Source: an uncultured Lactobacillus sp. (GTDB lineage: Bacteria; Bacillota; Bacilli; Lactobacillales; Lactobacillaceae). Taken from it: a stretch of 48,424 bases of DNA. The DNA lies in the NCBI RefSeq assembly GCF_945290125.1, contig NZ_CALYQV010000008.1, positions 1-48,424 of the forward strand, read 5' to 3'. Position numbers and translations under genes: made by a program. Below the pieces are notes generated by a model. It saw only the letters and a list, made by a program, of their open reading frames with translations. It searched no databases and was not told the DNA's origin. Below, one piece after another: positions 34,526 to 43,592 of the stretch (its first letter is position 1; every line of letters begins with the position of its first letter).

Positions 34526-35236
34526 ATGCAGGTTGGAAAGAGAATTTTTTTACAAAGAAAGCTTCCTCCAAAAGAAGTAATCTCTGCATATAAAAAGCTG
34601 CCATCATCAAATGTAGCTGACTGTATGAATAGGACAGGTGCAATGTCGCCCAGAATCAGACTGATGTCACACCCACATGAAGAAATGTGTGGTCCAGCTT
34701 TTACAGTCCATAACCGCCCAGGTGATAATTTAACTATTTATGCAGCCTTAAAATATTGCCAAGTAGGTGATGTGGTTGTCATTGATAATGAAGATGATAA
34801 TACCAGGGCAGTCATTGGTGAAGTAATGATGACATGGCTGCGTGATCAAAGACATGTGGCTGGTGTAGTAGTTGATGGGCCAATAAGAGATATTGATAGT
34901 TTAAGCAACTGGGATTTGCCTATTTATGCTGTAAGTACCACTCCAGATGGCCCTTATAAAGAAGGGCCAGGAGAATTAAATGTACCGGTTTCTTGTGGTA
35001 ACGTTAGTGTTAACCCCGGTGACGTCATTTTAGGTGACGCTGATGGTGTTATTAAAATTGCTCTGGAAGAAGCAACTGAGTTGTTGCCGGTTGTTCAGGA
35101 TTTTCATGAAAAAGATGAAGTAAAAGCTGCTAGTTTTCATGATGGTTCAGGAAATATAGATTGGCTTGATGATGAATTAAAGAATAAGAATTATGAAATT
35201 ATCGACGATTTTTATCGCCCGCAAAATTATAGGTAA
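34526..35236 (+). CDS. RraA-family protein, probable oxaloacetate decarboxylase/aldolase
   Basis: 236 residues of the RraA / 4-hydroxy-4-methyl-2-oxoglutarate aldolase family: SSNVADCMNRTG, GPAFTVHNRPGDNL, and the active-site segment VVVDGPIRDID followed by GDVILGDADGVIKI. Characterised aldolases of this family also decarboxylate oxaloacetate. Placed between the malate dehydrogenase and the transporter, it could send oxaloacetate to pyruvate, standing in for OadABC or a malic enzyme, none of which are in the window. Ends six bases before the transporter ATG. Confidence 0.82.
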   Translation: MQVGKRIFLQRKLPPKEVISAYKKLPSSNVADCMNRTGAMSPRIRLMSHPHEEMCGPAFTVHNRPGDNLTIYAALKYCQVGDVVVIDNEDDNTRAVIGEVMMTWLRDQRHVAGVVVDGPIRDIDSLSNWDLPIYAVSTTPDGPYKEGPGELNVPVSCGNVSVNPGDVILGDADGVIKIALEEATELLPVVQDFHEKDEVKAASFHDGSGNIDWLDDELKNKNYEIIDDFYRPQNYR

Positions 35237-35241
35237 TTACT

Positions 35242-36708
35242 ATGAAAACACTTGAAAAAGTTAATTATAAGGGCTTCGTTTTACCTTTAGTGATTGGCGT
35301 TATCCTATGGTGCATCACACCGTTAAGACCTAGCGGCTTGTCTGCTCCAGCATGGGAGATGTTTGCCATTTTTGTAGCAACTATTGTTGGCTGTATTACA
35401 AAGCCTTTGCCAATAGGTGGCACTACTTTAATTGGACTGATAGTCACAGTTTTAGTTGGTTTGGCTCCAATCAAAGATGTTGTAGATCCAAAAACTGGTA
35501 AAGTAACTTCTGGTATTCTCAGCGCCTTTAGTAATTCTGCTTCTTGGCTAATTGCTATGGCTTTTATCATGGCATATGGTATTAGCAAAACCGGTTTAGG
35601 TAATCGAATCGCGTATTGGATGATTAAAAAATTTGGTAAAAAGTCCATTGGTATTGGCTATGCTATTACCGGTTTGGAATTAGTTTTAGGAGCTTTAATA
35701 CCATCAAATAGTGCACGTACAGGTGGTGTAGTTTGGCCGGTGACTGAATCAATCTCTAAAGATTATGACTCTCTTCCTAACGACCATTCAAGAAAGAAAA
35801 TTGGAGCTTATCTTAGTTTTACCGCCTTCCATGCAAACATTCTGTCAACTGCTCTATTTATTACGGGTGCTGCTCCTAATATGGTGGCATCCCAAATGGC
35901 AGCACAGAAAAATTATAATATGACTTGGATCAGTTGGTTTACGGCAGCAATAGTTCCTGTTCTAGTTGCAACTATTATTATTCCAATTGTGATTTATAAG
36001 ATTTTTCCTCCAGAAATTAAAGAAACTCCCAATGCTAAAAAGTGGGCCAGTGACCGTTTAGCAAAAATGGGACCAGTGACAAAACCTGAAATGATTATGT
36101 CAATAGTATTTTTGCTGGCTATAATTTTATGGGTTTTATCCGGAATCTTCAAAATACCTCAATTAGATTCTACTTTTGTAGCCTTTTTGGCTGTTGGCTT
36201 GTTGCTGCTAACAGGCGTCTTAACTATGAAAGATGCTTTAAACCAAACTGGAGCTTGGAACATTCTAATTTGGCTGTCAATTTTAATATTTATGGCAAGT
36301 AAACTTATTTCCTTTGGCTTCATTGATTGGTTCTCCAAGACTATTCAGACTGGTCTTCACGGAATAAGCTGGCAAATAGTATTAGCTGTTTTAGTGATAT
36401 TGATGTTTTACACCCACTACTTCTTTGCCAGTGGTACTGCACATATGACAGCATTATACCTGCCATTCTTATCTGTTGCTGTTGCTACAGGAGCTCCATT
36501 AGGATTATCAGCTATGCTCTTGGCGTTTACCGGAGCAATTAATGCTTCAACCACTCATTATGCTAATGGACCGGCTTCTATATTAGCTACAACAGGTTAC
36601 ATTAAGCAGAGTGAATGGTGGAAATATAACTTTATCTTAGGAATTCTTTATTTACTGATTTTCGGTGTGATAGGTACTTTATGGATGAAAGTTATTGGAA
36701 TTTGGTAA
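35242..36708 (+). CDS. DASS family di/tricarboxylate transporter
   Basis: 488 residues with about 12 membrane spans of the divalent anion:sodium symporter (CitT/SodiT) family. The paired carboxylate-binding loops are visible as PSNSARTGGVVWPV and, in the second half, INASTTHYANGP. Family members include the E. coli CitT citrate/succinate antiporter; substrate here is inferred from the neighbours. It is unlike CitP or CitM, the usual lactic-acid-bacterium citrate carriers. The alpha/beta hydrolase ATG directly follows its stop. Confidence 0.9.
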   Translation: MKTLEKVNYKGFVLPLVIGVILWCITPLRPSGLSAPAWEMFAIFVATIVGCITKPLPIGGTTLIGLIVTVLVGLAPIKDVVDPKTGKVTSGILSAFSNSASWLIAMAFIMAYGISKTGLGNRIAYWMIKKFGKKSIGIGYAITGLELVLGALIPSNSARTGGVVWPVTESISKDYDSLPNDHSRKKIGAYLSFTAFHANILSTALFITGAAPNMVASQMAAQKNYNMTWISWFTAAIVPVLVATIIIPIVIYKIFPPEIKETPNAKKWASDRLAKMGPVTKPEMIMSIVFLLAIILWVLSGIFKIPQLDSTFVAFLAVGLLLLTGVLTMKDALNQTGAWNILIWLSILIFMASKLISFGFIDWFSKTIQTGLHGISWQIVLAVLVILMFYTHYFFASGTAHMTALYLPFLSVAVATGAPLGLSAMLLAFTGAINASTTHYANGPASILATTGYIKQSEWWKYNFILGILYLLIFGVIGTLWMKVIGIW

Positions 36709-37503
36709 ATGCTTAAGGCAAATAACTTTATAACTAATGATGGTATTCGAATATCTTATTACGATACATTAAAAAGTGGTCAACCTATTTTAGCGGTTCC
36801 TGGCATAGGTAGTTCTGCAATATTATGGCAAGAGGCTGTAAGTCTTTTTGCAGAAGATTACCGCTTTATAATAATTGATCCTCGAAATCAGGGACGTTCT
36901 CAAAGAACGTTTAAGGGGCAGCGTATTAGTCGCCATGCAGCTGATCTAGCTGAGCTCATTAGCAGATTGGATTTAAAAAATATTATTGCTGTTGGTAATT
37001 CCATGGGAGCCGCAAACATTTGGGCTTATGTTTCACTATTTGGCTCGCAAAGATTGCAGGCAATTGTTGACTTAGATCAACCTCCAAAAATGGTTCAAGA
37101 CAGCACTTGGCACTATGGATTTAAAGATCTAACTTGGAAAAATTATCCGGTTTATTTAAAGGCAGATCTTGGCAACGGTATTTTTGCTCATATCAATGAT
37201 GAGATGTTTAAAAAGGCTAAAATTGAAGCTCAAAAATATCCGTATAATGCCGAAGAAAATTATCTTTGTCGAATAGATCATGCTGAGCAGGATTGGCGGG
37301 ACGTTTTAATTAGCTTGAAAGTTCCTATGCTAGTTTTAGCAGGACAAAATTCACCCTTTTTTGATTATCATTTTGCCTATGCTATGAGGGAATTAAATCC
37401 TAAAATTTCCACAGGAATAATAGCAAACTGTGGTCACTTAATTCAGGCGGAACAGCCTCTGAAAATGTATAAAGAAATTATGAAATTTTTGCAAGAATTT
37501 TAG
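36709..37503 (+). CDS. Alpha/beta hydrolase of unknown substrate
   Basis: 264 residues. Nucleophile elbow GNSMG with Ser98, oxyanion region GIGSSAILW, DPRNQGRS, and a C-terminal catalytic His in NCGHLIQAEQP. At the usual acid position (GxxD) the sequence reads LAGQNSPFFD, so the acid is shifted or altered. No signal peptide. ATG abuts the transporter stop (TAAATG), implying coupled translation, and citC follows after 20 bases. It is not a usual member of citrate lyase clusters; the substrate is unknown. Confidence 0.8.
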   Translation: MLKANNFITNDGIRISYYDTLKSGQPILAVPGIGSSAILWQEAVSLFAEDYRFIIIDPRNQGRSQRTFKGQRISRHAADLAELISRLDLKNIIAVGNSMGAANIWAYVSLFGSQRLQAIVDLDQPPKMVQDSTWHYGFKDLTWKNYPVYLKADLGNGIFAHINDEMFKKAKIEAQKYPYNAEENYLCRIDHAEQDWRDVLISLKVPMLVLAGQNSPFFDYHFAYAMRELNPKISTGIIANCGHLIQAEQPLKMYKEIMKFLQEF

Positions 37504-37523
37504 CTAAAGTGAGAACCAAATAA

Positions 37524-38579
37524 ATGGATAAAACTATAGACCTTAATTTAACTTTCCCAGACACGAAAGCAAGATGGGAAAATTTCTTAATTAATCATGG
37601 TATTAAAGATTTCAGCTCCCGCGAAGTTGACGTTCTCGATCATACTATTGGCTTAATAGATGAAGATGGCCATTTGGTTGGAACTGGTAGTATTGCTGGC
37701 AAAGTTCTGAAATACATAGCTGTGTCAAATGATGATTCTGTTCACGGGGCACGCTTTAATCAAATAGTTTCGGCTCTACAAGAATACCTTTTTGGTCAGA
37801 AAATTTATCATTCATTCGTATTTACCAAAGCCAAATATTCGTCTAGTTTCACCCATTTAGGTTTTAATGAATTGGCTCATACTGATACTGCGGCTTTTTT
37901 AGAAAGTGGAACACCAAGTACTCAAGACTTTTTAGCCAAAATACCTAGAATTAAAAACCTAAATCAAAAAAAAGTTGCAGCAATTGTTATGAATGCTAAT
38001 CCCTTTACTTTGGGCCACCAAAAGTTAGTAAAACTGGCAAGTAGTGAAAATGATTTGGTTTATGTTTTTGTAGTGGCTACAGATGCTTCTCTATTTAAAA
38101 CATCTGAAAGAATGGATTTGGTAAAAAAAGGAACTGCCAACTTTAAAAACGTGGAGGTAGTTAGTGGTGGAGATTACCTGGTTTCACGCTCGACATTTCC
38201 GGCTTATTTTTTAAAGTCACCTGATGAACTAATTACAACGCAAACCGAGATTGATGCTTTAATTTTTAAAAATATTATTGCACCAAAATTGACAATTAAG
38301 AAACGATATCTAGGTACTGAGCCATTTTCAAGGACAACTAATTTCTATAATCAAAGTTTAGAAAAAATACTTAGTCCTAGTATTGCCGTTAAAATCGTGC
38401 AACGTTTCCGTGACAACGAAAAAATAATTACGGCAACTAGTGTGCGCCAATTGATCAAAAATAGTGATTTAAAAGATATTTCCACTCTAGTTCCACCAAC
38501 TACAATGAATTTTATAAATGAAAATTATCAAATTTTACAAGAAAGAATCAAGAAAGGAATGAACATTGATGGAAATTAA
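37524..38579 (+). CDS. citC: [Citrate (pro-3S)-lyase] ligase
   Basis: 351 residues: an N-terminal acetyltransferase-like half and a C-terminal nucleotidyltransferase half starting at about residue 150 (VAAIVMNANPFTLGHQKLVKLA). It acetylates the thiol of the lyase acyl carrier protein with acetate and ATP to activate the enzyme. AAGTGAGAACC precedes the ATG. Overlaps citD by 11 bases. Confidence 0.93.
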   Translation: MDKTIDLNLTFPDTKARWENFLINHGIKDFSSREVDVLDHTIGLIDEDGHLVGTGSIAGKVLKYIAVSNDDSVHGARFNQIVSALQEYLFGQKIYHSFVFTKAKYSSSFTHLGFNELAHTDTAAFLESGTPSTQDFLAKIPRIKNLNQKKVAAIVMNANPFTLGHQKLVKLASSENDLVYVFVVATDASLFKTSERMDLVKKGTANFKNVEVVSGGDYLVSRSTFPAYFLKSPDELITTQTEIDALIFKNIIAPKLTIKKRYLGTEPFSRTTNFYNQSLEKILSPSIAVKIVQRFRDNEKIITATSVRQLIKNSDLKDISTLVPPTTMNFINENYQILQERIKKGMNIDGN

Positions 38580-38865
38580 AACTGTTGGAGTAGCAGGAAC
38601 ATTAGAATCTTCAGATATTCAGATAATGATCTCTGCTGGTCAAAATGGGATTGAAGTTGATCTGGATTCAGAGGTAGCTAAATCATACGGTGATCAAATT
38701 AAAAAGGTAATAACAGAAACACTTAATAAATTTGGTATTACTAACGCAAAAGTTAAGGCTACTGACAAAGGAGCTCTTGACTGCGTGATTGCTGCAAGAA
38801 CATTAGCAGCTGCTCAAAGAGCAACTGAAACTAATGACGAACCAAGATTGGAGGTATTGCAATAA
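38569..38865 (+). CDS. citD: Citrate lyase acyl carrier protein (gamma subunit)
   Basis: 98 residues from ATG 38569 (AGAAAGGAATG upstream). It carries the 2'-(5''-phosphoribosyl)-3'-dephospho-CoA group on a serine; Ser14 in VGVAGTLESSD is the expected site. Central subunit of the lyase complex. The citE ATG follows at once. Confidence 0.94.
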   Translation: MEIKTVGVAGTLESSDIQIMISAGQNGIEVDLDSEVAKSYGDQIKKVITETLNKFGITNAKVKATDKGALDCVIAARTLAAAQRATETNDEPRLEVLQ

Positions 38866-39780
38866 ATGACTTATGTTAAAAATCGTTTGCGTCGAACAAT
38901 GATGTTTGTACCAGGTAATAATCCTGCAATGGTTAAAGACGCTGGCATTTATGGAGCGGACTCTATTATGCTGGATTTAGAAGATGCAGTTTCGTTAACT
39001 GAAAAAGACGCAGCCAGAATGTTAGTATTTAATGCTATTAAAACAGTTGATTTTGGTGGTGCTGAAATAGTTGTTAGAATTAATGGTCAAGACACACCTT
39101 TTTATGACGAGGATGTCAAAGCCATGGTTCGCGCTGGAGTAGATGTTATTCGTCTTCCTAAAACTGAATCGGCCGCTATGATTAAAAAATTAGTGGCGGA
39201 TATGGAAAATGCTGAAGAACAGTATGGCGTTGAAAAGGGCTCAATTGGTGTTATGGCAGCGATTGAGAGTGCAAAAGGTGTTCTCAATGCTCCTGAAATT
39301 GCAACTGCAACCCCATTAATGATGGGCTTAGCTGTTTCAGGTGAAGACTATACTGCTGATATGCACACACACCGTTATCCGGATGGACGAGAACTTGAAT
39401 TTGCCCGCAACTTGGTTTTGCAAGCTGCCAGAGCAGCCGATGTTTATGCCTTTGACACTGTATTTTCTAATATGAATGATACAGAAGGATTTTACCGCGA
39501 AACAAAATACATCTATGAACTAGGTTATGATGGTAAGTCTTTAGTTAATCCAAGACAAATACCTATGGTTAACAAGGTATTTAACCCTACTAAGGAAGAA
39601 ATTGAAAATGCTCTTTCTGTCCAAAATGCTATTCAAGAAGCAAAGGCAAAAGGCTCAGGCGTTATTTCAATGAACGGTAAAATGGTCGACAAACCAGTTG
39701 TTGAGAAGGCTAATCGTGTTATTGAAACTGCTAAAGCATCGAATTTAATTGATGAGGAGGGTAATTACATTGGAGAATAA
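38866..39780 (+). CDS. citE: Citrate lyase beta subunit (citryl-ACP lyase)
   Basis: 304 residues, TIM-barrel. Splits citryl-ACP into acetyl-ACP and oxaloacetate. [53 protein letters not shown] and [15 protein letters not shown] are typical. Starts immediately after citD with GGAGG in citD's end; overlaps citF by 11 bases. Confidence 0.96.
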   Translation: MTYVKNRLRRTMMFVPGNNPAMVKDAGIYGADSIMLDLEDAVSLTEKDAARMLVFNAIKTVDFGGAEIVVRINGQDTPFYDEDVKAMVRAGVDVIRLPKTESAAMIKKLVADMENAEEQYGVEKGSIGVMAAIESAKGVLNAPEIATATPLMMGLAVSGEDYTADMHTHRYPDGRELEFARNLVLQAARAADVYAFDTVFSNMNDTEGFYRETKYIYELGYDGKSLVNPRQIPMVNKVFNPTKEEIENALSVQNAIQEAKAKGSGVISMNGKMVDKPVVEKANRVIETAKASNLIDEEGNYIGE

Positions 39781-41308
39781 AGTAAAACGCAATTTGCCAG
39801 ATGATTTAATGACTAAGATGAATCTTAAACCGTTTGAATCTGTGGAAATAGGTAACCCTGAAGTAAAGAGAGTGGCTCCTAAAGTGCAAGTTACCACGGG
39901 CGAATCAAAAGTGGTAGATTCTTTAGAAGATGTAATTAAGAAGACTCTAAAAGACGGTATGACTATTTCTTTCCACCATCATTTTAGAAATGGTGATTTT
40001 GCTTTTAATAAAGTAATGAATTTAATTATTAAAATGGGTTATCAAAACTTGACATTGGCTCCATCTTCCTTAACTGGTGTTATGAATGACACGGTAATTG
40101 AAGCAATAAAAAAGGGCGTTATCACAAATATCACCTCATCTGGAATGAGAGGTAGTTTAGGTGATTTTGTTTCCCACGGTGGCTTGAAAAATCCAGTAGT
40201 TTTCCGTTCTCATGGCAATAGGGCCCGTTCTATTGAAGAAGGGGAAATCAAAATTGACGTGGCATTTTTAGGAGTTCCAAATGCTGATCCTGCCGGTAAC
40301 GCCAATGGTCAAGAAGGGGATGCAGTTTTTGGATCCTTGGGCTATGCTTTGATTGATGCGCAATTTGCGGATAAAGTGGTTTTACTCACAGATAATATTG
40401 TTGATTATCCAAATACACCTGCCTCAATTAAACAAACTCAAGTCGATTATGTTGTGAAGGTTGATCAAATTGGTGATGCTGATAAGATTGGTTCAGGAGC
40501 AACTCGTTTCACTAAAGATCCTAAAGAACTGAAAATTGCACAAACTGTTAATCAGGTGATTACAAATTCACCATATTATAAACAAGGATTTTCATTCCAG
40601 ACTGGATCTGGTGGAGCTGCATTGGCAGTGACCAGATACTTAAGAGAATCTATGCTAAAGGATGGGATTAAGGCATCATTCGCGCTCGGCGGTATCACTA
40701 AGCCTACGACTGATCTCCTTGAGGAAGGCCTGGTCAAGAAAATTATGGATGTTCAGGACTTTGACAAGGGTGCTGCAGCTTCAATGGCCCAGAATAAAAA
40801 CCAACAGGAAATTGATGCTTCCTGGTACGCTGATCCTCATAATAAGGGAGCTGTAGTAAATAACTTAGATGTGGCCATTCTCTCAGCTTTGCAAATCGAT
40901 ACTAATTTTAACGTTAACGTAATGACAGGTTCCGATGGTGTTATTCGTGGTGCCATAGGTGGTCACCAGGATGCGGCTGCAGCGAAAATGACTATTATCA
41001 CTGCTCCGTTAGTACGTGGCCGCAACGCTACAGTAGTTCCAGAAGTAGAAACAGTCGTTACACCAGGAGATTCAATTGATGTTTTAGTGACCGAAAGAGG
41101 AGTTGCGATTAATCCCCGCCGTAAAGACTTAATAGCTGCTTTTGCTAAAGTTCCCGAGCTCAATATTGTTGACATCAAAGAACTGCAAGAAATGGCGCAA
41201 AAACAGGTTGGAACTCCAAAGCCTATAGAATATACTGATCGTGTTGTTGCCTTAGTTCAGTATCGAGATGGCACTATTATTGATACAATTAAGCAAGTAA
41301 AAGATTAA
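39770..41308 (+). CDS. citF: Citrate lyase alpha subunit (citrate:acetyl-ACP transferase)
   Basis: 512 residues from TTG 39770, chosen because AGGAGG (39755-39760) lies nine bases upstream; earlier in-frame starts overlap that ribosome site. Exchanges acetate for citrate on the acyl carrier protein. [21 protein letters not shown]-type ([13 protein letters not shown]), [30 protein letters not shown] and [20 protein letters not shown] are diagnostic. Completes citDEF. A terminator follows before citX. Confidence 0.95.
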   Translation: MENKVKRNLPDDLMTKMNLKPFESVEIGNPEVKRVAPKVQVTTGESKVVDSLEDVIKKTLKDGMTISFHHHFRNGDFAFNKVMNLIIKMGYQNLTLAPSSLTGVMNDTVIEAIKKGVITNITSSGMRGSLGDFVSHGGLKNPVVFRSHGNRARSIEEGEIKIDVAFLGVPNADPAGNANGQEGDAVFGSLGYALIDAQFADKVVLLTDNIVDYPNTPASIKQTQVDYVVKVDQIGDADKIGSGATRFTKDPKELKIAQTVNQVITNSPYYKQGFSFQTGSGGAALAVTRYLRESMLKDGIKASFALGGITKPTTDLLEEGLVKKIMDVQDFDKGAAASMAQNKNQQEIDASWYADPHNKGAVVNNLDVAILSALQIDTNFNVNVMTGSDGVIRGAIGGHQDAAAAKMTIITAPLVRGRNATVVPEVETVVTPGDSIDVLVTERGVAINPRRKDLIAAFAKVPELNIVDIKELQEMAQKQVGTPKPIEYTDRVVALVQYRDGTIIDTIKQVKD

Positions 41309-41322
41309 CTAATTATTTTGAT

Positions 41323-41364
41323 AAAGTGTGAGAATGAGGGTAAGACTTGTTCTCACGCTTTTTA
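41323..41364 (+). terminator. Intrinsic terminator between citF and citX
   Basis: AAAGTGTGAGAA (41323-41334) pairs along 12 positions (one G-U) with TTCTCACGCTTT (41350-41361), followed by TTT. It probably reduces rather than blocks readthrough to citX. Confidence 0.7.
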
Positions 41365-41397
41365 GTTATAATATAAAAATAGAAAGAAGATGAAAAA

Positions 41398-41955
41398 ATG
41401 GTAAAAACAATATTTACTGAAGGGGAACCACAGAGTATTACAGAGGTATTAGCAAATAAAGATGAAAGGGTACAGTTGCAACAAACAATTTTTCAGAAGT
41501 TTCCTGAATGTACACTTCTGGATGTTAAACTAAACATTCCCGGTCCTATTAAAAACAATCGCTATTTAAAAGAAATTTTTGCTTCAGGTATTCTGAATTT
41601 GACAGAAATTTTGCAAAATGGCCAATTACCTTTTACTTTATATGAACATTGGGAAAGAGCAGCAGGTTCAGAAAACTTTTATCTCGTTAATGCTAATTAT
41701 CGTTCAGTTAAAAAAAGGGCAGTTGAATTTGAAAATAAGCAAAAAATTAATCGACTATTTGATGCCGATGTCTTAATTAGAAAACAAAAACAGGCAATAT
41801 CCCGCAAAGATTTGGACTTGCCTGTGCGTAAATGCTTTCTATGTTCCAAACCAGCTAAAGAATGCGCCCGTTCAAGAACACACTCAGTTGCAGATCTGCA
41901 AAATTATATTACTAGCCTATATAATGAAGAATTCTGTAAAAAATCTGCAAATTAA
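41398..41955 (+). CDS. citX: Apo-citrate lyase phosphoribosyl-dephospho-CoA transferase
   Basis: 185 residues. Attaches the prosthetic group to CitD. CitX features: NIPGPIKNNRYLKEIF, LYEHWERAAGSENFYLV, NRLFDADVLI, ISRKDLDLPVRKCFLCSKPAKECARSRTHS (Cys-rich end). GAAAGAAGATG precedes the ATG. Its product's substrate must be made by CitG, which is not in the window. The last four bases overlap the convergent regulator gene. Confidence 0.93.
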   Translation: MVKTIFTEGEPQSITEVLANKDERVQLQQTIFQKFPECTLLDVKLNIPGPIKNNRYLKEIFASGILNLTEILQNGQLPFTLYEHWERAAGSENFYLVNANYRSVKKRAVEFENKQKINRLFDADVLIRKQKQAISRKDLDLPVRKCFLCSKPAKECARSRTHSVADLQNYITSLYNEEFCKKSAN

Positions 41956-42917
41956 AGTGCCTCATTTTTGCGTAAAACTCTTTCAGCTATACCCGAAGTG
42001 GTTATTAAATGCGTTATAATGCCAGATCTGAGAGCCCCCAAAAGCGCATCTTCTTTAAACCGGTTTTTAACAATTATAAACCGATCAGGAACTGCTAAAA
42101 TGTCTGAAAGACTGATGCCAGATATATGAGGCTCAATCGGACTATAAAAGCGACCTTTAATATCATAAGGTCTGCCAAAAATAATTCCTGCTAACTGATT
42201 TTTTTCAGTCCCTGTAAACAGTTTATTGGCGTAATAATCCATAAAAAATTGTCCTGATTCCAGTGATTGCATGGTACCAATGCTTGCAAATATCAGATCA
42301 AGTTGTGAAAAATATTTTTCAATATGCTGATAGTAGGGTTCCTGCTGAATTTTTTTGACCAGTCCCGGATCAATTGCATAAAGAGGAGCGGGAAAAGTTA
42401 GACTTTTTGCATTAAATTTGTCAGCAGCATGTTGAATAAGCGGCTGTTTTCGTTTACTAGAATTTACTACTTGACCTAATAGTTGAACAAATGTCAGGTC
42501 AGCGCGAGTTTCAGCTGAAAAGTCATCAATAATGTCTCTTAAAAGTGTTCCCCATGTTAATCCCACGACGTGAGCAGAATTAATATAATTTTGAATTTGT
42601 TTGGCGGCAAAATTGACAATCATTTCATTGTCTTGATTTTTAGTTTCTTTATCTTCTAAGATATAAACTTCTTTTAGATCGAAAAGTTTTTGAAACTCCC
42701 GTTCAAAATTTTGCGCTCTTTTGGGACTTTGATAAATACTAATTTTTACAATGCCCTTGTCTTCCGCTTCGTCTATTGCCTTTGCAATAAGATAACGAGA
42801 GAGATTGTATTTCTTAGAAATCTCAGCAATATTTAACTTACTTAAAAAATAGTCATGTGCAATATTTGCAATTTGCTCATCTGTTAACAATGTCATTTGG
42901 TTATTCCTATTCTTCAT
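41952..42917 (-). CDS. citI: SorC/DeoR-family regulator, CitI-like
   Basis: 321 residues: N-terminal helix-turn-helix (LNIAEISKKYNLSRYLIAKAIDEAEDKGIVKI) and a SorC sugar/acid-binding domain (VVGLTWGTLLRDIIDD, DLIFASIGTM, AGIIFGRPYDIKGRFY). This is the family of CitI, the citrate-responsive activator of Weissella and relatives. Placement against the cit genes, tail to tail with citX, supports that role. It probably acts on the promoter at 33498-33526; this has not been shown. Its own ATG at 42917 has a weak AATAGG upstream; 42918-43028 is AT-rich. Confidence 0.85.
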   Translation of the reverse strand: MKNRNNQMTLLTDEQIANIAHDYFLSKLNIAEISKKYNLSRYLIAKAIDEAEDKGIVKISIYQSPKRAQNFEREFQKLFDLKEVYILEDKETKNQDNEMIVNFAAKQIQNYINSAHVVGLTWGTLLRDIIDDFSAETRADLTFVQLLGQVVNSSKRKQPLIQHAADKFNAKSLTFPAPLYAIDPGLVKKIQQEPYYQHIEKYFSQLDLIFASIGTMQSLESGQFFMDYYANKLFTGTEKNQLAGIIFGRPYDIKGRFYSPIEPHISGISLSDILAVPDRFIIVKNRFKEDALLGALRSGIITHLITTSGIAERVLRKNEAL

Positions 42918-43028
42918 ACTCTACATTTCTTTTAATTATATTAGAAAAAGCGCTTTAATACTATAACCTAAATAACTTTTTAAAATAAAATATTTTTCAG
43001 AAATTAAGAAAAATATATTTATTTGTTT

Positions 43029-43529
43029 TTACTCTAATAAGTCGCAAAACTTCGCATGTGTAATTTTTTGCAAATCTTGCGGTTTTAAAAAAACGCTGCG
43101 GCCAATTTTACCACTTGAAACTGCTATCTCACTTTCGTTTGACATGCTTTTATCAAGAAAAATGGGAAAATGGTGTTTGAAATAAATACCAATAGGCGTG
43201 TTAGCACCATGAGCATAGCCTGTAGTTTTTTCCAAATCTTTTAAAGGCAGCATTTCACATTTTTTGTTTCCGGAATTTTGCGCTAATTTTTTCATGCTTA
43301 AATGTTCTGTTACTGGTACAACCCCTACCAGAACTTTAGTATTATTTCCAGAACAAACGAGAGTTTTATAGACCAAATGTTCCTTCTCGTTTAAAATGGA
43401 TGTATCCATTTGTGCTATGCCACCTGAATCCTCGTGGGTGGCGAATTCTGCTTGACGATATGGAATCTTATTCTTGTCTAAAATTTTTTCGACAAGTGTT
43501 TTTTCAATATTATTTTTCTTTTTTGACAT
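43029..43529 (-). CDS. ybaK: YbaK/EbsC-type Cys-tRNA(Pro) deacylase
   Basis: 166 residues from ATG 43529 (AAGGGTGAT upstream; another ATG 18 bases earlier lacks spacing). It removes cysteine wrongly loaded on tRNA-Pro. Core motifs: VYKTLVCSGN (the conserved lysine), VVPVTEHLSMKKLA, GYAHGANTPIGI and ISSGKIG-type AVSSGKIGRSVFL. Divergent from prmA with 63 bases between. Confidence 0.9.
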   Translation of the reverse strand: MSKKKNNIEKTLVEKILDKNKIPYRQAEFATHEDSGGIAQMDTSILNEKEHLVYKTLVCSGNNTKVLVGVVPVTEHLSMKKLAQNSGNKKCEMLPLKDLEKTTGYAHGANTPIGIYFKHHFPIFLDKSMSNESEIAVSSGKIGRSVFLKPQDLQKITHAKFCDLLE

Positions 43530-43592
43530 ATTGATCACCCTTTTCATGATAGCATTACAAAAAGGGAAAATAAAAAGGAAGTTTAGAAAATA

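Noticed and set aside
35265-35648. 127-codon open frame opposite the DASS transporter
   Set aside because: Antisense to a conserved membrane protein; composition mirrors the plus strand.
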